Positions 16,737 to 26,118 of a DNA stretch of 64,000 nt are shown piece after piece (position 1 is the stretch's first letter; each line of letters starts with the position of its first letter). The stretch spans positions 49,911 to 113,910 of the forward strand of contig JAMPIJ010000001.1 in assembly GCA_023662905.1 (NCBI GenBank), given 5' to 3'. The translations under genes and the position numbers were made by a program. This DNA comes from Fusobacterium sp. (GTDB taxonomy: Bacteria > Cyanobacteriota > Vampirovibrionia > Gastranaerophilales > Gastranaerophilaceae). The notes below the pieces were generated by a model. That model was not told where the DNA came from, did no database searches, and saw only the letters and a program-made list of their open reading frames with translations.

Positions 16737-18350
16737 ATGAAATATTCAATATACTCCGCAATCGTTGTAGGAAGCGGAATTTCCGGACTTTATGCAGCGC
16801 TTAGAATGAATAGAAATTTAGGGCTTTCTGATAATATTTTACTTGTTACCAAGTCAAAATTGGGCGAGAGTAACTCTCATTATGCACAGGGCGGCATGGT
16901 CGGTGTTATGCAAGAGAATAAAGAGGATTCAATAGGTTCGCATGTCGCTGATACGCTCAAAGCCGGTGCAGGGCTGAACATTGAGGATACTGTTAAGGTT
17001 ATTTCTGAAAATTCTGATGCTGTTATCAAGGATTTGATGAATTATGGCGTGGAATTTGATACAAATGAGGATGGCAAGCTTTGTTATACGCTAGAAGCCG
17101 CGCATAGTGTCCGACGCGTTTTACATTCAGGCGGCGACGCAACTGGACGCCGGATTCAGGAGGCGCTTGCCAAAACTATTCATGAAGCTGATGGAATTGA
17201 TGTTTATGAAGATTTTATCGCTGTCGATTTACTCTTGAATGCTGATAACGAGTGTAAGGGTGTTGTTCTTTTCAACACTGTTACAAAAGAGTATGAAGTA
17301 ATATATTCATCTGTCGTAATCATTGCTACCGGTGGAATCGGTCAATTGTACAAATATACGACAAACCCTGAAGGGGCAACAGGTGACGGGCTTGCAATAG
17401 CTTATAACGCTGGTGTTTCGCTTCGTGACATGGAATTTGTTCAGTTCCATCCGACAGCTTTTGCGGCGACTGGAGTTAAAAATCGTTCGCTTATCACAGA
17501 AGCACTTCGCGGAGAGGGTGCAAAACTTGTTCACAAAGACGGTAGTGAATTTATGGAGAAATATGATGAGCGCAAAGAACTTGCGCCGCGTGATATTGTA
17601 ACCCGTGCGATTTGCCGTGAAATGATTGCGCATAATGTTGAAAACGTTTATCTGAAAGCTTCCCATATCGGCAAAGAAAAACTTGCGCACCGATTCCCGA
17701 CAATCTCAAGAATTTGCCGCAAATACGGTGTTGATATTAATAAAGATTTAATTCCGGTGGCGCCTGCTGCGCACTATTTTATGGGCGGAATCGTTGCAGA
17801 TGTTGCAGGCAAAACTTCTATTAACGGTCTATATGCTATCGGAGAAACCGCTTCGACTGGGCTTCATGGTGCAAACAGATTGGCAAGCAATTCGCTTCTT
17901 GAGTGCGTTGTCTGTGCGTACAATCTTGTAGAAACTTTAAAACAAACAGATTTGAGCGCGCCAAAACAGATTGATACAGAGATTAAAGCCGTTATTGATC
18001 GCTATAGTGATGAGGCTTTCGTTGACGAAACAATTGATGTCGATGTAGAAGCGCTTATTCAACAATTAAAGGACTTAATGTGGGATAAAGTGGGAATTTT
18101 CAGGGATGAACTTTCTCTGAAAAATGCGCTTGTCGAGATTAACAAGTTAATTCTGAATTTTAACCGTGACTACAAATGTCTTTCGCTGAAAGAGTATGAA
18201 TTCAGAAATATGCTGATTGTTGCAAAAGCAATTACGACTTCAGCCTTAAACAGGCACGAATCCCGCGGTGCGCATTACAGAAACGATTTCCCACATTGCG
18301 GCGGCGAGGCTGTTCATAGTTATTATAAAGATGAGGAAAAAGTATGTTAA
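16737..18350 (+). CDS. nadB: L-aspartate oxidase
   Basis: 537 residues. FAD-binding dinucleotide fold IVVGSGISGLYAALRM at the N-terminus, SNSHYAQGG, HSVRRVLHSGGDATGR, ATGGIGQLY, the fumarate-reductase-like block DMEFVQFHPTA, and GLYAIGETASTGLHGANRLASNSLLE. It oxidises aspartate to iminoaspartate in de novo NAD synthesis. Overlaps nadC by 7 bases. nadA (quinolinate synthase) is not in the window; nadD lies at the far right end. Confidence 0.96.
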   Translation: MKYSIYSAIVVGSGISGLYAALRMNRNLGLSDNILLVTKSKLGESNSHYAQGGMVGVMQENKEDSIGSHVADTLKAGAGLNIEDTVKVISENSDAVIKDLMNYGVEFDTNEDGKLCYTLEAAHSVRRVLHSGGDATGRRIQEALAKTIHEADGIDVYEDFIAVDLLLNADNECKGVVLFNTVTKEYEVIYSSVVIIATGGIGQLYKYTTNPEGATGDGLAIAYNAGVSLRDMEFVQFHPTAFAATGVKNRSLITEALRGEGAKLVHKDGSEFMEKYDERKELAPRDIVTRAICREMIAHNVENVYLKASHIGKEKLAHRFPTISRICRKYGVDINKDLIPVAPAAHYFMGGIVADVAGKTSINGLYAIGETASTGLHGANRLASNSLLECVVCAYNLVETLKQTDLSAPKQIDTEIKAVIDRYSDEAFVDETIDVDVEALIQQLKDLMWDKVGIFRDELSLKNALVEINKLILNFNRDYKCLSLKEYEFRNMLIVAKAITTSALNRHESRGAHYRNDFPHCGGEAVHSYYKDEEKVC

Positions 18351-19174
18351 GTAGATTTTATATAGAAGAACATGTTAGAGAAGCGTTGAAAGAAGATATC
18401 GGCTTCGGTGATATTACAACAGAAAACCTTGCAGGTGAAAATGATTATCTTGAGGGCTTTTTGAATACTCGAACCGATGGTGTTCTTTGTGGTGTTGAAG
18501 TTTTTAAAACCGTTTATGACATGCTTTCAAAAGATATTAAGATTAAATTCTACTTTAAAGACGGCGACAGAATCAAAAAAGGCGACAAACTCGCTGATAT
18601 TTCAGGCCCTGCAAAAGAACTTTTGATGGGCGAACGTCTTTCATTGAATTATATTCAGCGTATGAGCGGAATCGCTACAGAAACAGCAAAATATCAGGAC
18701 GCGATTGCGCCTTATTCTGCGAAAATCGTTGACACCAGAAAAACAACACCAAACTTCCGTGCTTTTGAAAAATATTCTGTCAAAACCGGTGGCGGCGCGC
18801 TTCACAGATTTAATCTTTCAGATTGCGCGATGATTAAGGATAACCATATTCGCCTTGCGGGTTCTATTACGAACGCTGTTACAAAGCTGCGTGCTTCAAT
18901 TTCTCACGCGCACAAAATCGAAGTTGAATGTGATACTTTGGAACAGGTTAAAGAAGCTCTTGAATGCAAGGCTGATATCATTATGCTAGATAATATGAGT
19001 GTAGAAATGATGAAAACCGCCTGCGACTTGATTGCCGGCCGTGCGATTGTAGAAGCAAGCGGAAATGTTCATCTTGATACTGTAAACGCGATTGCAAGCA
19101 CTGGCGTTGATATAATTTCATCAAGCGCTATTGTGGCAAAAGCCCCGACGTTAGACATCGGCTTAGATATCTAA
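18344..19174 (+). CDS. nadC: Quinolinate phosphoribosyltransferase
   Basis: 276 residues. LKEDIGFGDITTENL, GERLSLNYIQRMSGIAT, VDTRKTTPNFRAFEKYSVKTGGG, DCAMIKDNH, IEVECDTLEQVKEAL, IMLDNMS and EASGNVHLDTV are the QPRTase family blocks. Converts quinolinate and PRPP to nicotinate mononucleotide. Coupled to nadB by overlap. Confidence 0.97.
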   Translation: MLSRFYIEEHVREALKEDIGFGDITTENLAGENDYLEGFLNTRTDGVLCGVEVFKTVYDMLSKDIKIKFYFKDGDRIKKGDKLADISGPAKELLMGERLSLNYIQRMSGIATETAKYQDAIAPYSAKIVDTRKTTPNFRAFEKYSVKTGGGALHRFNLSDCAMIKDNHIRLAGSITNAVTKLRASISHAHKIEVECDTLEQVKEALECKADIIMLDNMSVEMMKTACDLIAGRAIVEASGNVHLDTVNAIASTGVDIISSSAIVAKAPTLDIGLDI

Positions 19175-19341
19175 ACATCTTCCGGCACGTAAAAATTAGA
19201 ATTCTTAATGAGGTCCCGTACAATCGGGGCCTCTTTGTGTCCGCGCGTTACAAGCTGATATTGCTGAATAATACTGATTACGTCGTCAGTACTCAATTTG
19301 ATAGTTCTGCGTTTGATATTGTTTTCGATAATTGTTGCCAT
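19171..19341 (-). CDS. Small protein of unknown function
   Basis: 56 residues from ATG 19341, which has a strong Shine-Dalgarno (GGAGGTTAGTA). Sequence MATIIENNIKRRTIKLSTDD then VISIIQQYQLVTRG ... VPEDV. No known family recognised. The layout (short strand, then helix) is compatible with a small DNA-binding or antitoxin-like protein, but nothing proves it. Its stop overlaps the nadC 3' end by 4 bases on the opposite strand. Confidence 0.7.
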   Translation of the reverse strand: MATIIENNIKRRTIKLSTDDVISIIQQYQLVTRGHKEAPIVRDLIKNSNFYVPEDV

Positions 19342-19462
19342 TACTAACCTCCACATATTTGTGTTCGGCAGGCTGCGCTAAAACTTGAAAAAGTCAATCA
19401 TTGAGTGTAAAAATAAGTTTTCACATGCAAAAAAAATTTTGTTCTGGTTTAATATAACTATT

Positions 19463-20260
19463 ATGCAAATAAGCCCTGTTTCCATGCAATATTATTCTAA
19501 TACCCGAAATTCAGCTCAAGTTTCTTGTGGTATGAAACTTCCTCGTTTGAATTGCAAAAAACTGGATGGCTTAACTTATGATAAATATAAGGATTTATCA
19601 TTTTTGGATAAATTAAAGTTCCGATTATTTACGCCTTTGTCTATTAGGCGCGACGCACGTGCGAATTTTTACGCTGCTCGTAGTGCAAGGCGTTATCTTG
19701 ATGATAAGTGCGGACGGGATAATTATACTGTTATGGTTGTAGGGCGTTCCTTGGCTTCAATAGGTGAAACGATGCGTGATTTGGGGCGCGATGTGCGTTT
19801 TTTACCAATGTCGCAATTAGCCGATGGAATGCCTAAGAACATTAATAATGTCGAGGTTTATAAAAAATATCTTGATTCTATTGGTTTGACAAAAGAGCTA
19901 ATTGAGGCAAATCCAAAACATCATTTTGTGTTAATCGATTATGTTAGCAGTGGCGAGTCATTGAGGAATGCGCATAAATTTCTTTCGCGTCCTGATTTAT
20001 TAGGTAATCCTGAGCGCATAGAGATGGTTCCGTCGCAATTGTTAGTGGGAAACAATATTATGTCGTCTGGTTTGGAATTATTATATATGTTCCATGGCCT
20101 TAAAAAGTATTCACCTGTTAGTCAATTAGGTTTGGAGGAATTGGGCAAAACTTTTGACAGGATACAGCCTGATCCGCTATATAAAAACAAGCGAAATCTA
20201 TTTTTGTTTAATATTATGCGTAAAATAGAGCGTTATAGAAAAAAGACCGGTAAAGAATAA
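19463..20260 (+). CDS. Orphan protein with phosphoribosyltransferase-like motif
   Basis: About 265 residues from ATG 19463 (in-frame codons back to 19385 exist but lack a ribosome binding site). A Ser/Asn-rich N-terminus (MQISPVSMQYYSNTRNSAQ then VSCG) resembles that of other orphans in this window. Central HFVLIDYVSSGESLRNA resembles the PRPP-binding loop of type I PRTases (hydrophobic strand, D, TG-like turn); NYTVMVVGRSLASIG precedes it as another strand-loop. No substrate-specific domain is recognised. The C-terminus is basic and helical. Ends in a strong terminator shared with convergent rpsG. Confidence 0.65.
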   Translation: MQISPVSMQYYSNTRNSAQVSCGMKLPRLNCKKLDGLTYDKYKDLSFLDKLKFRLFTPLSIRRDARANFYAARSARRYLDDKCGRDNYTVMVVGRSLASIGETMRDLGRDVRFLPMSQLADGMPKNINNVEVYKKYLDSIGLTKELIEANPKHHFVLIDYVSSGESLRNAHKFLSRPDLLGNPERIEMVPSQLLVGNNIMSSGLELLYMFHGLKKYSPVSQLGLEELGKTFDRIQPDPLYKNKRNLFLFNIMRKIERYRKKTGKE

Positions 20261-20274
20261 TACCGGTCTTTTTT
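20239..20274. terminator. Bidirectional intrinsic terminator
   Basis: Arms 20239-20252 and 20261-20274 (A6-GACCGGTA / TACCGGTC-T6) form a strong hairpin between the PRTase-like gene and the end of rpsG. Confidence 0.92.
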
Positions 20275-20293
20275 GAATTATAGCTGTCTACAA

Positions 20294-20764
20294 TTAGTAT
20301 CTGTAGTGAGCAAATGCTTTGTTAGCTTCAGCCATTCTGTGGGTGTCTTCACGTTTTTTGCAAGAAGCACCTTGGCCGTTAGAAGCGTCAAGAAGCTCGT
20401 TTGTTAATTTTTCGATGAAAGATTTTCCACCGCGTTTTTTAGCTGATTCGATTAACCAAGAAGAAGCGAGAGCGAAACCTCTGTCTGCTTTAACTTCGAT
20501 AGGTACTTGGTAAGTTGAACCACCTATACGGCGAGCTTTAACTTCCAATAAAGGAGTAGCATTTGTTAGAGCTTTTTGGAAGATTTCAAGAGCTTTTTCG
20601 CCTGATTTTTCTTCTAATCTAGCCATTGTAGCGTAGAAGATTTTTTCAGCGATAGACTTTTTGCCTCTTCTCATGATTCTGTTGATAAATTTAGAGATAT
20701 CAACGCTGTTATAGATAGGATCTGCTAAAGGAATACGTTTAGCAGGTTTTGAACGTCTTGACAT
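20294..20764 (-). CDS. rpsG: 30S ribosomal protein S7
   Basis: 156 residues. The S7 signatures are KFINRIMRRGKKSIAEKI, then KVEVKARRIGGSTYQVPIEV-like segment and ALASSWLIESAKKRGGKSF, ending in HRMAEANKAFAHYRY. Binds the 3' domain of 16S rRNA as an assembly nucleator. Its ATG overlaps the rpsL stop by one base. fusA and tuf, the usual followers in the str operon, are absent here. Confidence 0.98.
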   Translation of the reverse strand: MSRRSKPAKRIPLADPIYNSVDISKFINRIMRRGKKSIAEKIFYATMARLEEKSGEKALEIFQKALTNATPLLEVKARRIGGSTYQVPIEVKADRGFALASSWLIESAKKRGGKSFIEKLTNELLDASNGQGASCKKREDTHRMAEANKAFAHYRY

Positions 20765-21162
20765 TATTTCTTACCTCCTTTAGCTGCACCTTTTTGGTTT
20801 TTCTTAGCACCGTATTTAGATCTGCTTTGCGCTCTGTTAGCAACGCCAGCTGTATCTAAAGTACCGCGAACGATGTGATAACGTACACCAGGAAGGTCTT
20901 TAACCCTTCCGCCTCTGATAAGAACAACGCTGTGTTCTTGGAGGTTGTGGCCGATACCAGGGATGTATGAAGTAACTTCAAAACCGTTTGTTAATCTTAC
21001 TCTGGCAACTTTTCTAAGAGCTGAGTTCGGTTTTTTCGGTGTAGTTGTGTACACACGAGTGCAAACTCCACGTCTTTGAGGGCAATCCATCAAAGCTGGA
21101 GATTTTGTTTTGTCTGTCAGTTTTTTACGTTCTTGACGAACTAACTGGTTAATTGTAGGCAT
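20764..21162 (-). CDS. rpsL: 30S ribosomal protein S12
   Basis: 132 residues. [13 protein letters not shown] at the start, [21 protein letters not shown] and [21 protein letters not shown] are invariant S12 blocks that form the decoding site. The Shine-Dalgarno AAAGGAGAAAAT supports the start. First gene of rpsL-rpsG, preceded by a leader of about 110 bases. Confidence 0.98.
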   Translation of the reverse strand: MPTINQLVRQERKKLTDKTKSPALMDCPQRRGVCTRVYTTTPKKPNSALRKVARVRLTNGFEVTSYIPGIGHNLQEHSVVLIRGGRVKDLPGVRYHIVRGTLDTAGVANRAQSRSKYGAKKNQKGAAKGGKK

Positions 21163-21307
21163 TATTTTCTCCTTTTTTCTGATTGTTTAGACCTGAAACC
21201 CTTACGCATTCCGGTCTTTCAGTGTGTAATTCGGACAGCCGGTTAATCCAGCACGAATTCGGCTAAGTGTCCATATTTATTAAACATCAAGCATTTTTCA
21301 GTGTCAA
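21163..21307 (-). promoter_or_regulatory. Promoter and structured leader of rpsL-rpsG
   Basis: On the minus strand a -35 TTGACA (21307-21302) overlaps the stop region of the upstream HNH-like gene; a TTTAAT-like -10 lies 17 bases on (21284-21279). The leader can fold: CTGAAA ... TTTCAG pairing (about 21220-21190) and GCCG ... CGGC (about 21265-21238). An autoregulatory ribosomal-protein site is possible but not shown. Confidence 0.5.
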
Positions 21308-22473
21308 GTAATGCTTGATTTCCTTGGTAACAATCTACACAATTCATCTGTGCAGATTTTTTTGACTTTATTAAATCTCGGATTTTTTATTCCTTTGATT
21401 CTGATGATTTCGTCCCTGATAACCATTGCAGGTATTGATTTCAGGCCGCTTATGTCGAGATTTATTTTGCCGTTTGAGGCGATGAATATTTCGTTTTTGA
21501 GTGAAAAAATGTATTCTTTTATCTTAGATTTTGCATTTGGGGTTTTGAAATTCTGCCATTCGTTGTCGTGGATTTCAATAAGTCTGGTTATATGTTTTTG
21601 GAAATGTTCTGCCATATTCGGGTTTAGAGCGTGCTGATTGTTGATTGAAATCGCACCGCGGGCTGCGTTATCAGCGCTGCATTCCCAGATTACCAGACTT
21701 CCACCTTGAGATTCTGGGATTATGTGTTCGAGGGTCGCAAAATCGTCTGCAAACATTTTCATTCCGATGTTTTCAGGATCACGAACCGCGTATTTGACGA
21801 TGTATGCGTTTTCGCTGGTATCCGAAGTTGGTAGTTTTCTGATTGTTTCAACAATTTTTGCCGCAAGTTCTTTTTCTTTAACTTTTTTGGCTAATTTATC
21901 AAACTTTGCAATAGTGCGTTTTCTTTTGAACCTTTTGTCTGTATCGACTTCTGGTTTGAATATTTCTTCGAATGTTGAGCCGATAATTTTTCTGAGTTCT
22001 TCGCCTTTTTGTGGCGGAAGTTCGCGTGATAAAAAGTTTAAGCTGTCTAGAACTTCCCGTTGCTCTAAAATCAACGCTTTTTCAGCTTCTGGATACATCA
22101 CTTCTAATAGTCCCTGAATATTTTTGTCAGGATGTTGTGGGGCTAATTCGCTCATTTTACTATATATGGTTTTATTCATCGGCGTCATTTCGTCTAGGTG
22201 AGGCGCGAAGAATTTTAATGTTTCTGTCGCTGGCTCGCTCAAACGTTCCAGCGGAATCATAGGCTTTTCGCAAACCGGACACGGGAGGCCGAAACTTAAT
22301 ATCTCTTTTAAAAATTTTTTTGGAAATCTTTCGTCTAATCTGGCGCTAAAACTAACGGTATCAATATTGCTAACAAACATGTCGGTAGGGGGGGGGGCTG
22401 CCTTAACAGGTGTTTGTGATTGAACGTTATAATTGTTTTTATATAAATTTATTGAAATAGGTGCTATTCTCAT
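21304..22473 (-). CDS. HNH-like protein with poly-C tract near its start
   Basis: 389 residues. The N-terminus MRIAPISINLYKNNYNVQSQ is followed by a proline triplet encoded by a C10 run, then IDTVSFSARLDE. A CPVC pair (about residues 67-70) and a later DFATLEHIIPESQGGSLVIW ... CSADNAARGA resemble the HNH nuclease core (D/E-H-I-x-P-x-S-x-GG ... N ... R), with LEH as the first HNH residue. The long helical middle (about 100-220) is Lys/Glu-rich. A nuclease function is inferred from motif spacing only. The C10 tract is in frame now; any non-multiple-of-3 change would stop translation within the first 40 codons. Same strand and immediately upstream of the rpsL promoter. Confidence 0.65.
   Translation of the reverse strand: MRIAPISINLYKNNYNVQSQTPVKAAPPPTDMFVSNIDTVSFSARLDERFPKKFLKEILSFGLPCPVCEKPMIPLERLSEPATETLKFFAPHLDEMTPMNKTIYSKMSELAPQHPDKNIQGLLEVMYPEAEKALILEQREVLDSLNFLSRELPPQKGEELRKIIGSTFEEIFKPEVDTDKRFKRKRTIAKFDKLAKKVKEKELAAKIVETIRKLPTSDTSENAYIVKYAVRDPENIGMKMFADDFATLEHIIPESQGGSLVIWECSADNAARGAISINNQHALNPNMAEHFQKHITRLIEIHDNEWQNFKTPNAKSKIKEYIFSLKNEIFIASNGKINLDISGLKSIPAMVIRDEIIRIKGIKNPRFNKVKKICTDELCRLLPRKSSIT
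22388..22397. repeat. Poly-G/C tract (10) inside the HNH-like gene
   Basis: Ten G on the plus strand, equivalent to C10 in the coding strand, giving GCC CCC CCC CCT (Ala-Pro-Pro-Pro). In frame in this sequence. Confidence 0.88.
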
Positions 22474-22503
22474 ACTTCATAAAAATGCGAACAAAATTTT
22501 TTT

Positions 22504-22512
22504 TGCTATAAT
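22504..22512 (+). promoter_or_regulatory. Extended -10 of the M20 peptidase gene
   Basis: TGCTATAAT 21 bases before ATG 22533, followed by the Shine-Dalgarno AAGGAG. Confidence 0.6.
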
Positions 22513-22532
22513 GAAAGAAAAAGGAGTTTTAT

Positions 22533-23693
22533 ATGCCACTTAATGAAATAAGAAGAGAGTACGAACTTGTAGATTTATTCTGCAATTTGGCGGAAATCCC
22601 GTCACCGTCTTTGCACGAGGAAAAAGTTGCGGAATTTATAAAAAATTACTGTGCGGAACGTGGAATTCATGCAGAAAGTGATTCTTACGGAAATGTTTAT
22701 GTAAATATTCCGGCGACAGATGAGGGCAAACAGCCGATTTTGCTTTCTGCACACATGGATGTTATTGGAGATGACAGCCCTGTTGTTACATATTTAGATG
22801 GAGATTTAATCCGCGCTGAGGGTAGAACTCTTGGCGGCGACGATAAAGCAGGCGTTGCAAATGCGCTTTATTTCGCAACACAACTTGTAAAATCTGATAT
22901 GAAACACGGCGGATTGGAACTTTTCTTCACGCGTGACGAAGAAAGCGGAATGAGTGGAATTCATAACGCTGATTTCAAAAAAATTCATTCAAAATATATT
23001 CTTGTTTGCGACAGCGACAGCCTTGGTCAGCTTGAAATTTCAGGCGCAAGCTATACTCTTGCAACGATTAAAATAAAGAGCGCCAAAGGCGGTCATTCTG
23101 GTATTGATATCGGCGATACTACCCGTCATAACGCTGCAAAACTCGTTGCAGAACTTGTTCACCATCTTCCGCAAGGTGTTTTCTATGAAGAAAACGGCTC
23201 TGTAATCACTTCTTGTAATATTGGCGGAATCGTCGCAGGCAAACCGGAAGTAACTAATATTATCAACACTGATGCGCTTGTTACTTATTCAATCCGCAGC
23301 GCAAGCCGTGCTAAAGAAGCTGAACTTAAAGCTGAGATGGAAGCGGAAGTTCAACGTTTTAACGACAAATATGCAACTCTTGCAACGGCAGAACTTACAT
23401 TCGCAGAACACTTGCCGCCATTTGAAGCTAGTGACGATAAATTCATCCCTGAGGTCTTCAAAAAAGCGGGGGCAAATCTTGGCTTAGACGTGAAAGTTTC
23501 ATCTTTCCACGCCGGCGCTGAAACTCATATTTATGCAAACGAAACCAATTTCAACGGTGAAAAATTCTCTCCATATCTGATTGGTTTGGCAACTGTTTGC
23601 AATATGCACTCAAAAGAAGAAAATCTTGACTACAAAACGCTTCTCAAAGGTCAAGAATTGTTGAGCGAAATTTTCAAAATCTTTAACGCTTAA
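22533..23693 (+). CDS. M20 family di/tripeptidase (PepT-like)
   Basis: 386 residues. Zinc ligands and catalytic residues of clan MH: LSAHMDVIGDD (H, D), TLGGDDKAGVANAL (bridging D), TRDEESGMSG (catalytic E, ligand E), VCDSDS and C-terminal FHAGAETHIYAN (ligand H). Small lid domain about residues 180-290 (AKGGHSGIDIGDTTRHNAAKL). Cytoplasmic, as no signal peptide is present; releases N-terminal residues from short peptides. PepT or the closely related YqjE-type peptidase are both possible. Confidence 0.92.
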   Translation: MPLNEIRREYELVDLFCNLAEIPSPSLHEEKVAEFIKNYCAERGIHAESDSYGNVYVNIPATDEGKQPILLSAHMDVIGDDSPVVTYLDGDLIRAEGRTLGGDDKAGVANALYFATQLVKSDMKHGGLELFFTRDEESGMSGIHNADFKKIHSKYILVCDSDSLGQLEISGASYTLATIKIKSAKGGHSGIDIGDTTRHNAAKLVAELVHHLPQGVFYEENGSVITSCNIGGIVAGKPEVTNIINTDALVTYSIRSASRAKEAELKAEMEAEVQRFNDKYATLATAELTFAEHLPPFEASDDKFIPEVFKKAGANLGLDVKVSSFHAGAETHIYANETNFNGEKFSPYLIGLATVCNMHSKEENLDYKTLLKGQELLSEIFKIFNA

Positions 23694-23717
23694 TTTTTCT
23701 CATGCTATCATTATGGT

Positions 23718-26072
23718 ATGGACGTTAAAGCAACTTTAGAATTTGATAAAATAACTGAAAAACTCGCAAATTATGCAAAGACTGCTCAATCAAAAGAGCT
23801 TTGCCACAATTTGCGGGTTTTTGACGATTTTAATATTATACAGAACGAATTGGATTTGACCCGTGAGGCCAAGGCTATTCTTGACTCACCCGCGGAACTT
23901 CCGATTTCCCATCTGATAGATTTTTCGCAGGTTAAATATTCGACAATGCACGGCTATCTGAGCGAAGAAGAGATTTTTGAGTGCGGAAAAACTCTTTCAA
24001 CTTTTCGCTATGTAAAAAAGTTTCTCCTTGATAACTCAGCGCTTGCACCAAAACTTGCCGAAATTTCAAGAAATATTGCTGTTGATAAGGATTTAGAGGA
24101 TAAAATTTTTGCTGCGTTCGATGAAAGTTTGCAGCTTAAGCACAACGCGACACCTGAACTTGCCGGACTTTATTCATCATTGAGTGACAATGAAAAGAAT
24201 TTGAAAAAAACAGTGACAGGTTTGTTGAATAACCCTGATTTTTCTAAGCACTTGCAGGAAAATATTTATACAACCCGCGACGATAGAATTGTTTTTCAGG
24301 TAATGGCGCCCTCTAAAAATAAGATTAACGGTATTGTTCACGACGTATCTGCTTCCGGCCGCTCTTTCTATGTCGAACCCGAGCAGGTCGTGCCGTTAAA
24401 CAACAGAATCCGCGAAATTAAATCTATGATTCACGCAGAAATCGTGAGAATTTTGGTCGGTTTTACCAATCTTATTAAAACAAACCTTGAAGAGTTTATA
24501 AAATCTGAAAAAATGGTTGCGGAAATTGATTTTCACTTTGCAAAAGCGCGTTATGCAATAAAAATCAAAGCTATAGAACCGACACTTATCAGTGATAAAA
24601 TTGTTAAATTGGAAGAAATGCGCCACCCGCTTTTGATTGATGTTGCTGAAAATGTTGTTGCTAACGATTTTGAAATCGGAAAAGATTGTCACTCAATAGT
24701 GATTACAGGCTCAAACACAGGCGGCAAAACGGTTACTATTAAAACTGTCGGGCTTTTTATTCTTATGACAAAAGCGGGCCTCTTTTTACCTGCCGCGTCA
24801 GCTAAGATTTATCCTTTTAAGCAGATTTTTGCGGATATTGGTGACGCGCAGAGTATTCAACAGTCGCTTTCAACTTTTTCGTCACACATGACAAATATTA
24901 TCGAAATTCTGAATAAATCAGACGATAAAACATTTGTAATTCTTGATGAAATTTGTGCCGGAACTGACCCGACCGAGGGCGCTCTATTAGCTAAAACCAT
25001 CTTGGAATATATGGCGGAAAAAGGAGTTACTTCAGTTGTAACGACACACTATGGTGAACTTAAATCGCTGGAATATACAAATCCGTATTTCAAAAACGCG
25101 TCTGTTGAGTTTGATATCGCAACATTGAAACCTACCTACAAACTTCTAATCGGTATTCCGGGGCTTAGTAACGCGATTCTTGTTGCAACAAACTTAGGGC
25201 TTCCGGCTGAAATTTCTGAAAAAGCAAAAGATTTGCTCCACAGCCAGAAAGATAATTCAATAATTGTTGTCGAAAAGCTTCAAGAAACCCAGCACAAACT
25301 TAAGCAGGAACTTCAAACTGCGCAGGAACTTCGCGAATCAACCAACGAAATTAAAAAAGAGTACGAGGAAAATCTTACAACTCTGAAAAAAGATAAAAAG
25401 AAAACCGTCAAAATTATTAAAGACAAGTTCGACCGAGAAATTTTGGATGTCAAAGCCGAAATAAAAGAGATTATGGACGAACTTCGCCGTGAAAAATCTG
25501 AAAAAGTTGCGCGCCGCGCTTATGCTAGATTGGCGCAATTAGAGGGCGCGTTCAAAGATAAACTTAGCGAACACGAAATTAAAGAAGAATACGGTGAAAT
25601 TGACTGGAAAACAGTCAAAATTGGTACGAAATTGACAGTTAAAGACCTTAATCAAATCGTTGAACTTCTTTCACTTCCGGACAAAAATGGAAAAGTTCAG
25701 GTGCAGATGGGAAATCTTGCGACAAAACTTCCTACAAAGAAACTTGCGCCGTATAACAAAAACTTTGATAATTCCGGCAAATACAAAGCTCCGAACACAA
25801 CTCAGAACTTTACGCTTAAAAAATATTCGGTTTCAGCCCGTCTTGACTTGCGCGGCTATCGTGTAGAGGATGCGCTTGACAGTTTAGAACTTTATCTTGA
25901 TGAAGTCAGCCTTGCAAGTCTTCAAGAGGTTATCGTAATCCACGGCCACGGAACAGGTGCCTTGAAACAGGCTGTTCGTGATTATCTGACGCAATCTCCT
26001 TATGTCGCCTCATTCCGTCCTGGAAATGATTCAGAGGGTGGCGACGGTGTCTGTGTTGTAAAAATTAAATAG
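23718..26072 (+). CDS. mutS2: MutS2-family ATPase/endonuclease with Smr domain
   Basis: 784 residues. MutS-like core with Walker A VITGSNTGGKTVTIKTVGLF (about 337), Walker B VILDEICAGTDPTEGA, and STFSSHM. A long coiled-coil linker covers about residues 515-640, rich in Lys/Glu. C-terminal Smr domain: RLDLRGYRVEDALDSLELYL and VIVIHGHGTGALKQAVRDYL. Acts in recombination suppression or collided-ribosome rescue in other bacteria. The ATG lies 6 bases after an extended -10 (TGCTATCAT, 23703-23711) with no Shine-Dalgarno, suggesting a leaderless mRNA. Confidence 0.95.
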   Translation: MDVKATLEFDKITEKLANYAKTAQSKELCHNLRVFDDFNIIQNELDLTREAKAILDSPAELPISHLIDFSQVKYSTMHGYLSEEEIFECGKTLSTFRYVKKFLLDNSALAPKLAEISRNIAVDKDLEDKIFAAFDESLQLKHNATPELAGLYSSLSDNEKNLKKTVTGLLNNPDFSKHLQENIYTTRDDRIVFQVMAPSKNKINGIVHDVSASGRSFYVEPEQVVPLNNRIREIKSMIHAEIVRILVGFTNLIKTNLEEFIKSEKMVAEIDFHFAKARYAIKIKAIEPTLISDKIVKLEEMRHPLLIDVAENVVANDFEIGKDCHSIVITGSNTGGKTVTIKTVGLFILMTKAGLFLPAASAKIYPFKQIFADIGDAQSIQQSLSTFSSHMTNIIEILNKSDDKTFVILDEICAGTDPTEGALLAKTILEYMAEKGVTSVVTTHYGELKSLEYTNPYFKNASVEFDIATLKPTYKLLIGIPGLSNAILVATNLGLPAEISEKAKDLLHSQKDNSIIVVEKLQETQHKLKQELQTAQELRESTNEIKKEYEENLTTLKKDKKKTVKIIKDKFDREILDVKAEIKEIMDELRREKSEKVARRAYARLAQLEGAFKDKLSEHEIKEEYGEIDWKTVKIGTKLTVKDLNQIVELLSLPDKNGKVQVQMGNLATKLPTKKLAPYNKNFDNSGKYKAPNTTQNFTLKKYSVSARLDLRGYRVEDALDSLELYLDEVSLASLQEVIVIHGHGTGALKQAVRDYLTQSPYVASFRPGNDSEGGDGVCVVKIK

Positions 26073-26118
26073 CAAAAAAATTTTTCACGGGTTTTAAAAA
26101 AATCAAAGGACGATTTTT

